Part shown: piece by piece, positions 49,212 through 55,841 of the stretch
How positions within the stretch are numbered: the stretch's first letter is position 1
How the letters are laid out: every line of letters starts with the position of its first letter
Assembly (NCBI RefSeq): GCF_015265435.1
Contig: NZ_JABJWH010000005.1
Location: 272,637-336,636, forward strand
DNA: 64,000 nucleotides
Direction of reading: 5' to 3'
Origin: Alloalcanivorax profundimaris
Lineage (GTDB): Bacteria; Pseudomonadota; Gammaproteobacteria; Pseudomonadales; Alcanivoracaceae
Notes under the pieces: generated by a model
What the model saw: only the letters and a program-made list of their open reading frames with translations
Database searches by the model: none
What the model was told of the DNA's origin: nothing
Program-made: the position numbers and the translations under genes

Positions 49212-49365
49212 AGTTGATAGTTGACAGTTGATAGTTGACAGTTAGCGCGGACGGGCTTGTCGTCACATCGAAAGTCGTGCCCGCGCCGCCACTTCGCGGG
49301 CACGGCCTGCCTGGATTAAGAGACCGAAACCGCGTGTTTTAACTATCAACTGTCAACTATCAACT
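49212..49365. repeat. Tandem 14-mer repeat with distant inverted copy, corA / MBL gap
   Basis: The unit AGTTGATAGTTGAC is repeated 2.3 times at 49212-49244. 25 bases of it (49212-49236) recur exactly inverted at 49341-49365. The roughly 100 bp between them hold a 10-bp hairpin CGTGCCCGCG/CGCGGGCACG (49276-49285 with 49295-49304). The AT-rich 14-mer is unlike the rest of the genome. Confidence 0.88.
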
Positions 49366-49370
49366 GAAGT

Positions 49371-50204
49371 TCAGACTGCCCATTTGCCGTGTTCGTGGCT
49401 GACGCGGTCTTCGTCGCGGAGTTTGATCAGGTGGGCTTCCAGGGACAGGCAGGCGACGCCGTGCAGGAAATCGGGCACGTCGGCGTAGACCCGGGTAACC
49501 AGTTCCTGCACCGTCACCGGGGTCTCGTCCAGGGCCTCGAACACCTTTCTTTCCCGTTCCCGACGATGCGCCAGGGTTTTGTCCACGGTGGCCATGGGCT
49601 CGGTGATCAGTTCACCGTGGCCCGGGGCCATGGTGTCGATGTGGTAGTCGCGCAGCAGCGCCAGGGAGGCCATGTAATCCGCCATGGAGCCCGACGGCGG
49701 GGCGATCACCACGGTGGAACCCTGGATCAGATGGTCGCCGGTGAACAGCAGGCGCTGATCCACCATCAGGTAGCAGAGATGATTGCCCACGTGGCCCGGG
49801 GTGGCGATCACTTCCAGGGCGACGCCGCCGCAATCCACGGTGTCGCCGTGGCCCAGCAGCCGCGCCGGTGACCAGCTTTCGTCCTGAAGGCCGTCGTCGG
49901 GGACCGACGGGCCCAGCATTTCCGCGCCGCTGGCCTCGGCCAGGGCGCGGGCGCCGGGCGAGTGATCCCGGTGGGTGTGGGTGACCAGAATACGCTCGAT
50001 GGGGCGGCCCAGTTGCTCCGCCGCGCGCAGCAGGGCGCGGGTGTGCTCGGCGTCCTCGGGCCCCGGGTCGATGGCGGTGAGCGCCCGGTCGCCGACCAGA
50101 TAGCTGTTGGTGCCGGGCCCGGTCATCATTCCCGGGTTGCGGCCCAGAACCCGCCAGGCGTGGGGCGCGATGGGGGTGGCTTGGCCAGGAATGAGCGCTG
50201 CCAT
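49371..50204 (-). CDS. Metallo-beta-lactamase-fold hydrolase (LACTB2-like)
   Basis: 277 residues from the ATG at 50204, which has AGGAG five bases before it; the open frame further upstream is spurious. Metal motif THTHRDH (H76, H78, D80, H81), then ATPGHVGNHLCYL and TGDHLIQGSTVV, plus a C-terminal winged-helix-like tail (VTVQELVTRVYADVPDFL). This layout is that of the LACTB2/RNase-Z-like family, which in mitochondria acts as an endoribonuclease; in bacteria the role is unknown. Confidence 0.85.
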   Translation of the reverse strand: MAALIPGQATPIAPHAWRVLGRNPGMMTGPGTNSYLVGDRALTAIDPGPEDAEHTRALLRAAEQLGRPIERILVTHTHRDHSPGARALAEASGAEMLGPSVPDDGLQDESWSPARLLGHGDTVDCGGVALEVIATPGHVGNHLCYLMVDQRLLFTGDHLIQGSTVVIAPPSGSMADYMASLALLRDYHIDTMAPGHGELITEPMATVDKTLAHRRERERKVFEALDETPVTVQELVTRVYADVPDFLHGVACLSLEAHLIKLRDEDRVSHEHGKWAV

Positions 50205-50292
50205 GATCTCTCCTACAGCCGCTGCTGTGCTTCGGGGAGCCGGCATTGTGACCATTTCGTTTTCGCTTGGCCAGCCCCGCGAAAATGAAACG

Positions 50293-50769
50293 CTAGCGGC
50301 CGTAGACCTCCACGCGCAGCACCCGCAGGCGCCAGCGGTCCGCCTCGATGTCCGGGTCCGGGCGCGGCACCGACAAATCCAGCGGGTAGCGGCCGTTGGC
50401 GGGGATGTGCATGGAGACGCTTTCCTCGCGCTGGTAGAGCACCTGGCAGGCGGTGGCCGGCGGGCAGCGCAGCGCCTCCACCGCCAGCCGCACCCGGGCC
50501 ACGGCGTGCTCGCCCCGGTTGGCGATGTCACCGCTGAGGCGGTAGGTGGTTTCCGTGCGGTGCACCTGGCTCACCTCGGCGGTGACCGTCTCCGGATCCG
50601 CCGGCGCGCGGCGCTCCTGGTCGGTGAACAGGGTGGCGGCGCCGAACAGGGTGCCGGCCACGAGCACCCCGGCCAGGGCCAGGTAGAAGGGCCGCCGGCC
50701 CGCTTGCCAGCTGCCCCAGAGCAGCACCACCACCGCCACCGTGACGGTCAGAATCAACAAAAAACGCAT
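50293..50769 (-). CDS. Hypothetical membrane protein with a periplasmic domain
   Basis: 158 residues. Two hydrophobic helices (about 2-20 and 28-48) are followed by a soluble domain of about 105 residues with YRLSGDIANRGEHAVARVRLAVEAL, which looks like a small Ig/FxLYD-type beta sandwich. A pair of cysteines (CPPATAC) may form a disulfide outside the membrane. Not recognised. It stands alone between the MBL gene and yaaA. Confidence 0.65.
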   Translation of the reverse strand: MRFLLILTVTVAVVVLLWGSWQAGRRPFYLALAGVLVAGTLFGAATLFTDQERRAPADPETVTAEVSQVHRTETTYRLSGDIANRGEHAVARVRLAVEALRCPPATACQVLYQREESVSMHIPANGRYPLDLSVPRPDPDIEADRWRLRVLRVEVYGR

Positions 50770-50843
50770 CGCTAATCGTTACTCCCCGGTCGCTCGGGCC
50801 GCGATTGATCGGACCCATAGGTTTCTTCTGAGTGACGTCTTCT

Positions 50844-50849
50844 TATAAT
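50844..50849 (+). promoter_or_regulatory. -10 box of yaaA
   Basis: Perfect TATAAT, 30 bp before the yaaA start, without a recognisable -35 at 17 bp. Activator-dependent transcription would fit, since yaaA belongs to the OxyR regulon in E. coli; I see no clear OxyR site. Confidence 0.5.
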
Positions 50850-50878
50850 CAGTGTCGCGTCATGTAAAGGAGAACACC

Positions 50879-51652
50879 ATGCTGATCGTTGTTTCACCGG
50901 CGAAAACCCTGGATTACGAATCGCCGTTGCCGTCCCTGCGCGCCACCCAGCCGCGCCTGCTGGACGACAGCGCGGAACTGGTGGACCGGGCCCGCCAGCT
51001 GTCGCCGGCGGATCTGGCCAGTCTGATGAAGGTCAGCGACAAGATCGCCCACCTGAACGTGGAGCGGTTCGCGCAGTGGTCGCGGCCGTTCGACAAGAGC
51101 AATGCCCGGCCGGCGGTGTTCGCCTTCAAGGGCGATGTCTACACCGGCCTGGATATCGGCCGCTTCGACCGCGACGACCTGCAGGCGGCGCAGAAGAAAC
51201 TGCGCATCCTCAGCGGCCTGTATGGCGTGCTGCGTCCCCTGGACCTGATGCAGCCCTACCGCCTGGAAATGGGGACCCGGCTGGACAACCCCCGGGGCAA
51301 GGACCTCTACCAGTTCTGGGGCGAGACCATCACCGACCAGTTGGTCAAGGACATGAAGGCCGTCGGCACCGAGGTGCTGGTGAACCTGGCTTCCAACGAA
51401 TACTTCAAGTCCGTGCATCCCAAGCGCCTGCCCGGGCCGGTGATCGAGCCGGTGTTCCAGGACGAGAAGAACGGCAAGTACAAGGTGATCAGCTTCTACG
51501 CCAAGAAGGCGCGCGGCCTGATGGCGGCCTGGATTCTGCGCGAGGGCATCGACAAGCCGGAGGATCTGAGGAAATTCAAGGAAGCGGGCTACCGCTATGA
51601 TGCACAGGCATCCACCGACGCCAAGCCGGTGTTCCGGCGTGAGGAGCAGTAA
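50879..51652 (+). CDS. yaaA: Peroxide stress protein YaaA (DUF328)
   Basis: 257 residues from the ATG at 50879 with AAAGGAG upstream; an ATG nine codons earlier is less likely. The start MLIVVSPAKTLDYESPLP and the blocks FKGDVYTGLD, ILSGLYGVLRPLDLMQPYRLEMGTRL and NLASNEYFKSV are family signatures. YaaA lowers free iron and protects DNA during hydrogen peroxide stress and binds DNA through a helix-hairpin-helix-like fold. Convergent with uspE; a REP pair separates them. Confidence 0.95.
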   Translation: MLIVVSPAKTLDYESPLPSLRATQPRLLDDSAELVDRARQLSPADLASLMKVSDKIAHLNVERFAQWSRPFDKSNARPAVFAFKGDVYTGLDIGRFDRDDLQAAQKKLRILSGLYGVLRPLDLMQPYRLEMGTRLDNPRGKDLYQFWGETITDQLVKDMKAVGTEVLVNLASNEYFKSVHPKRLPGPVIEPVFQDEKNGKYKVISFYAKKARGLMAAWILREGIDKPEDLRKFKEAGYRYDAQASTDAKPVFRREEQ

Positions 51653-51657
51653 AACCA

Positions 51658-51726
51658 ATCGCGACTGAAGTCGCTCCTACGGTGGTCTTGTAGGAGCGAC
51701 TGGGCGGCTTCCACTTCAGTCGCGAT
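51658..51726. repeat. REP pair with a disrupted right arm
   Basis: Left arm 51658-51680 (ATCGCGACTGAAGTCGCTCC then TAC). The right arm, 51690-51726, is its inverse but carries a 14-base insertion (TGGGCGGCTTCCAC) in the middle. It lies between convergent yaaA and uspE. Confidence 0.85.
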
Positions 51727-51739
51727 CAATGGCGGAGCG

Positions 51740-52651
51740 TCACTTCCAGTCGCTCTGGAAATCCTCGGGCTTCACCACCAGCACGTCGTTGCCGGTTCGG
51801 GTCAGCAGGGATTCGGCGGTGGCGCCCAGCAGCAGCCGTTCCACGGTGTTGCGGCGTACCGTGCCCACCACCAGCAGATCCGCGCCTTCTTCCTCGCAGT
51901 AAGCGGTGAGGGTGCGGGTCACCGGACCTTCCAGCAGGGTGGTTTTCTCTTCCGGCAGGTTCTCGCGCTTGGCGAATTCCGCCAGCGCTTTCTCGTGGTA
52001 TTCGCGGATGCTGTTGGCGCTGGCGGCGTATTCGGGCAGCGCTTCGCCGGCCACCAGCAGCAGGGTTTCGTCCGGGTGCTCAAGCACGTGCACCGCTTCC
52101 AGCTCACCGTGCAGCTGCTCGCTCCAGTAGCGGGCGGTGTGGATCACGGCGGCGTCCAGGCCACCGGGCTTTTCCTCCGGTTCCACCGCGGCGGTGAAGC
52201 GCGGCGGCGTGCCCCAGGGCTGGGAGTGCACGCACAGCACCGGGCAGGGCGCGTGCCGGATCAGCAGCCAGTCGCGGGGGGTGAACAGGTGGCGTTTGAG
52301 GGTGCCTTCCTCGCTGGTGTGCACCACCACCAGGGACGGCGCGCATTCCACCACGGTGTCGCGCAGGGCGGTCTCGGCATCGCGGTGCGGCGCCACGCGC
52401 TTGGTGACGGCGGTGCCGCCGGCCAGCTCGTCGATGCGCTTTTCCCAGGCCTTGGCGATCTGGCGTTCGGCGCTTTCCCGGCGGGCGTCGTCGAAGCCCA
52501 CCGCCCGGCGCATCGCCGGCGAATCGCTGTTGACCGCCACGGTGAGGGGCTGGCCGGCGGCCCGGGCCAGGCGCAACGCCTTTTCCAGGGCCGGCTGCGG
52601 GGCCTTCAGGTCACGGTCGAGGAAAACCAGAATGCCATTGTTGGAGCTCAT
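51740..52651 (-). CDS. uspE: Universal stress protein with two Usp domains (UspE type)
   Basis: 303 residues formed by two tandem Usp domains (about 5-145 and 155-295). The second domain ends LLVVGTVRRNTVERLLLGATAESLL, where the classical ATP-binding G-x2-G-x9-G is not kept, as in UspE. UspE lies beside fnr in E. coli and here next to the fnr/anr gene on the same strand, 24 bp away, so control by oxygen or growth arrest is likely. Confidence 0.88.
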   Translation of the reverse strand: MSSNNGILVFLDRDLKAPQPALEKALRLARAAGQPLTVAVNSDSPAMRRAVGFDDARRESAERQIAKAWEKRIDELAGGTAVTKRVAPHRDAETALRDTVVECAPSLVVVHTSEEGTLKRHLFTPRDWLLIRHAPCPVLCVHSQPWGTPPRFTAAVEPEEKPGGLDAAVIHTARYWSEQLHGELEAVHVLEHPDETLLLVAGEALPEYAASANSIREYHEKALAEFAKRENLPEEKTTLLEGPVTRTLTAYCEEEGADLLVVGTVRRNTVERLLLGATAESLLTRTGNDVLVVKPEDFQSDWK

Positions 52652-52675
52652 AGTCGGTGTCCTTGCTAACGGGAA

Positions 52676-53392
52676 TCAGGCGTCCTGCACGGAATCGTGG
52701 CTGCCGGTGCCGCACAGGGCCGGGCGATCGAGAATCTCCACTTCGCGGCCGTCCACCCACAGCAATTGTTGCTGCTGGAAGCGGGTAAAGATGCGGCTCA
52801 CGGTTTCCACCGCCAGGCCCAGGTAGTTGGCGATGTCGTACCGCGACATGGGCAGGCGGAAGCGTTTGTTGCTCAGCCCCCGGCGTTGCTGGCGAGTGGC
52901 CAGGGACAGCAGCAGCGAGGCGACGCGATCGTCGGCGCTTTTCTTGCTGAGCAGCATGTGCAGCTCCCGGTCGGCGCGGATTTCCTTGCTCATCAGGCCG
53001 AAGAAGTGGTGCTGCAGGCTGGGAATTTTCTGCGACAGATCCTCCAGGCGGTGGAACGGGATCTCGCACACGGTGGAGGTTTCCAGGGCCTTGGCGTTGG
53101 ACAGGTGGCGGGCGGTGCTGATGCCGTCCATGCCCAGGATCTCGCCGGGAAGGTAGAAGCCGGTGACCTGCTCCTCGCCCTCGTCGGACAATACATAGGT
53201 CTTCAGCGCCCCGGAGCGGACCGCGTACACGGAGTTGAAGTCGTCGGCGGCGCGGAACAGGTGCTCGCCGCGTTTCAGCGGCCGTCCGCGTTGGATGATC
53301 TGATCAAGCTGGTCGAGTTGGGCGGGCGCCACGGCCAGGGGTAAACAGATCGGGCTCAGGCTGCAGTCGTTGCAAGAAACGGTGCGTGGCAT
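52676..53392 (-). CDS. anr: Oxygen-sensing Fnr/Anr transcription regulator
   Basis: 238 residues from the ATG at 53392 with AAGGGGG upstream; the open frame begins 36 codons earlier without support. The [4Fe-4S] cysteines are C7, C10, C16 and C109. A CRP-like sensor domain and long dimer helix precede the DNA-binding helix LAVETVSRIFTRF, with the E-SR triplet that reads TTGAT half sites. It activates genes for low-oxygen growth; matching boxes stand before hemN and ccoN in this window. Confidence 0.95.
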   Translation of the reverse strand: MPRTVSCNDCSLSPICLPLAVAPAQLDQLDQIIQRGRPLKRGEHLFRAADDFNSVYAVRSGALKTYVLSDEGEEQVTGFYLPGEILGMDGISTARHLSNAKALETSTVCEIPFHRLEDLSQKIPSLQHHFFGLMSKEIRADRELHMLLSKKSADDRVASLLLSLATRQQRRGLSNKRFRLPMSRYDIANYLGLAVETVSRIFTRFQQQQLLWVDGREVEILDRPALCGTGSHDSVQDA

Positions 53393-53518
53393 GATGCCCC
53401 CTTGTTGGCTGCGTATGGAAGGTGACTCAGTGGCTATCAAAGTCGCTACGTAGGACATTATAGAAGGCCTCTTGGGCTGAACAAGTGTCGGCGGCCACAA
53501 AAAAAGCGGTGGCCGACC

Positions 53519-54892
53519 TCAGATGATGCGGCTGAAACGTTCCCCCTGCCCGGTGACGGCGAAGCGGTCGAAGGGCTGCACCAGCGCCCGCGCCACCAGA
53601 CGCCCGGCGTCGGTGATGACCAGATCGCTGCCCTCCATGCAGAGCAGCCCCAGGTTTTCGAATTCCCCCAGTTGTTCCAGGCTGTCGGCGAAGTAATCGG
53701 TGAAATCCACGCCCCATTGCTCGCGGAAGGCGGCCAGGTCCAGCCGCAGGTCGCAGAGCAGGCCCATGATCACGGCGCGCCGCAGGCGGTCGTCCCGGTT
53801 CAGCTTGTAGCCACGTTCCAGGGGCCAGCGGCCCCCGGCCACCGCCTCCTCCCAATCCTCCAGGCGTTTCGGCGCCTGGGCGTAGACGTCGCCGAGATCG
53901 CTGATGCTGCTCACCCCGAAACCGATCAGGTCGGCGTCGCCGTGCAGGGTGTAGCCCTGAAAATTGCGATGCAGGCGGCCCTGGCGGCGGGCCACGGCCA
54001 TCTCATCGTCGGGCAGGGCGAAGTGGTCCATGCCGATCAGTTCGTAGCCGGCCTGTTGCAGCATCTCGCCGCCACGCACCTGCATGGCGAGCTTCTCGGA
54101 GGGGCTGGGCAGGGCGCGCTCGGCGATCTGGCGCTGAATCTTGAAACGCGCCGGCAGGTGCGCGTAGTTGTACATCGAGATGCGGTCCGGCCGCAGCTCG
54201 ATCAGTTGCTCCAGGGACCGGGCCAGGCTGGATTCACTCTGCCAGGGCAGGCCATAGATCATGTCCGCGTTGATGGAGTGGAAGCCGAAGTCGGCGGCGT
54301 CGTCGAACACGCGGCGGATCATGTCCAGCGGCTGCACGCGATTGACCGCCTGCTGCACGCGCGGGTCCAGATCCTGCACCCCGAGGCTCAGACGGTTGAA
54401 GCCCAGGCCCCGGATCAGGCCCAGGCGGGAGCGGTCCACGGTGCGCGGATCGATTTCCATGGCGTAGTCGCCGCGATCGTCCTCCAGCAGCCGGAAATAG
54501 CGCGCCAGGTCGTAGACCAGCTCGGTGATCTGGGCGTCGTTGAGAAAGGTGGGGGTGCCGCCGCCCCAGTGCATTTGCACCACCGGCCGTTGCGGCGCCA
54601 CCAGAGAGGCTTTGTGGCGCAGTTCGGTTTTCAGGTGCGCGAGATAGTCCACCGCCCGGCGCCGGTTGGCGGTGACGATGCGATTGCAGGCGCAGTAGTA
54701 GCAGACCGTGGCGCAGAACGGGATGTGGCAGTAGAGGGAAAGGTCGCGACGCTCCCTGTTTCCCGCTTCCACGGCGGTTTCCACGTCCTCGACCCGCAGT
54801 TCCTCATGGAACTGGGTGGCCGGCGGGTAGGAGGTATAGCGGGCCCCGGGCCCGCCAAAGCGGCGAATAAGATCCGGGTTCCAGGTGGTCAT
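53519..54892 (-). CDS. hemN: Oxygen-independent coproporphyrinogen III oxidase
   Basis: 457 residues, a radical SAM enzyme. The cluster motif is C60-x3-C64-x2-C67 in CHIPFCATVCYYCAC. The sequence MHWGGGTPTFL and NRLSLGVQDLDPRVQQAVNR are HemN signatures. It converts coproporphyrinogen III to protoporphyrinogen IX without oxygen, supplying haem for cbb3 oxidase. A perfect Fnr/Anr box is 57 bp before the start. Confidence 0.95.
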   Translation of the reverse strand: MTTWNPDLIRRFGGPGARYTSYPPATQFHEELRVEDVETAVEAGNRERRDLSLYCHIPFCATVCYYCACNRIVTANRRRAVDYLAHLKTELRHKASLVAPQRPVVQMHWGGGTPTFLNDAQITELVYDLARYFRLLEDDRGDYAMEIDPRTVDRSRLGLIRGLGFNRLSLGVQDLDPRVQQAVNRVQPLDMIRRVFDDAADFGFHSINADMIYGLPWQSESSLARSLEQLIELRPDRISMYNYAHLPARFKIQRQIAERALPSPSEKLAMQVRGGEMLQQAGYELIGMDHFALPDDEMAVARRQGRLHRNFQGYTLHGDADLIGFGVSSISDLGDVYAQAPKRLEDWEEAVAGGRWPLERGYKLNRDDRLRRAVIMGLLCDLRLDLAAFREQWGVDFTDYFADSLEQLGEFENLGLLCMEGSDLVITDAGRLVARALVQPFDRFAVTGQGERFSRII

Positions 54893-54948
54893 TGGCGATG
54901 CTCCAGGTAACAGGCGATGCCATCATGCCTGCCCCGTCGCCAACCGTT

Positions 54949-54962
54949 TTGATGTGCATCAA
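54949..54962. promoter_or_regulatory. Perfect Fnr/Anr box before hemN
   Basis: TTGATGTGCATCAA: both half sites match the consensus exactly. It lies 57-70 bp before the hemN start and overlaps the stop codon of the preceding gene (TGA at 54959-54961). Confidence 0.88.
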
Positions 54963-55699
54963 AGGAAGGTGGGAACGGACGCCTCGCCGCAAAAAGGCAG
55001 GGGCAGAGCGCCGCTGTGCAGCCACAGGCCCTGGGCCAGAAACCACAGCGCCAGGCCCAGGGTGGCGACCCCGGCCAGTCGTCGGGCGCCGGGCCCACGC
55101 AGGTGCCGCAGCTGACCACCGGCGACCCCGGCGGCGGCCACCGGGGCCACGGTGATGGCGCCGAACACCAGCATCACCAGGGCGCCGCCACCGGCGCCGC
55201 CGGCGGTGGCGGCGAGCAGCAGCGCCGAGTACACCAGCCCGCAGGGCAGCAGGCCCCACAGCAGGCCCAGGCCCAGTGCCTTGTAGGGCCGGTCCACCGG
55301 AATCAGCGCCGCCCGGGCCGGCTTCAGCCAGCGCCACAGGGCCGCGCCGGGGCGTTCCAGGGCGCGCAGGGCGCCGCCGTTGCCGAGGAAGTGCCAGGCC
55401 AGCAGCACCATCAGCAGCCCGGAGAACAGCGCCGGCCAGGCCGGGCCGCCGGCGGGCAGCAGGTTGAGCAATTGCCCGCCCAGGGCGCCCGCCAGAGCGC
55501 CGAGCAGGGTGTAACCAGCAACGCGACCGCCGGCGAACAGCAGCTGCCAGGCCCACAGCCGCGCGCCCCGGCGGCGCGGTTCCGGGATCGCGAAGGTGAG
55601 GGCGGTGCCGATGCCGCCGCACATGCCCACGCAGTGGACCATGCCGGCCAGGGCCAGCAGGGCGGCGCCACCGATCAGCGGCAGCAGGGCCTCAATCAT
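54959..55699 (-). CDS. SafE/TauE-like (DsbD-like) membrane protein of the cco cluster
   Basis: 246 residues with six to seven membrane helices. The start ALAGMVHCVGMCGGIGTAL, with two cysteines in the first helix, and GLLWGLLPCGLVYSALLLA, with another, resemble the sulfite-exporter/cytochrome-c-biogenesis (SafE, UreH-like) family encoded after ccoS in many proteobacteria. A role in copper or haem delivery to cbb3 oxidase is suspected. It overlaps ccoS by eight bases. Confidence 0.85.
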   Translation of the reverse strand: MIEALLPLIGGAALLALAGMVHCVGMCGGIGTALTFAIPEPRRRGARLWAWQLLFAGGRVAGYTLLGALAGALGGQLLNLLPAGGPAWPALFSGLLMVLLAWHFLGNGGALRALERPGAALWRWLKPARAALIPVDRPYKALGLGLLWGLLPCGLVYSALLLAATAGGAGGGALVMLVFGAITVAPVAAAGVAGGQLRHLRGPGARRLAGVATLGLALWFLAQGLWLHSGALPLPFCGEASVPTFL

Positions 55700-55841
55700 G
55701 GTCGCGGTCCTCGAACACGATGCGCCAGGCTTCGTGGTCCAGGTCCTCGAACTGGCCCCGGCGGATTGCCCAGAACAGGGCCCACACCGCCAGTGCCAGG
55801 AACAGCATCGCCAGGGGGATCAGGAGAATGATGATGGCCAT
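55692..55841 (-). CDS. ccoS: cbb3 oxidase maturation protein CcoS
   Basis: 49 residues. One membrane helix (IIILLIPLAMLFLALAVWAL) is followed by WAIRRGQFEDLDHEAWRIVF, the CcoS signature. It is needed for insertion of haem and copper into CcoN. The ATG at 55841 lies inside the end of ccoI (22-base overlap); the upstream part of the open frame is ccoI out of frame. Confidence 0.93.
   Translation of the reverse strand: MAIIILLIPLAMLFLALAVWALFWAIRRGQFEDLDHEAWRIVFEDRDHD

Noticed and set aside
49212..49244. Tandem 14-mers as a CRISPR array
   Set aside because: Contiguous copies with no spacers, and no cas gene in the window.
53493..53514. GGCCAC/GTGGCC hairpin after hemN as terminator
   Set aside because: The T-run lies in the loop, not after the stem, so it does not fit an intrinsic terminator.
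53393..53518. Fnr half site (TTGAT on the minus strand) before anr
   Set aside because: The second half (ACTGA) does not match; one half site alone is not enough to claim autoregulation.
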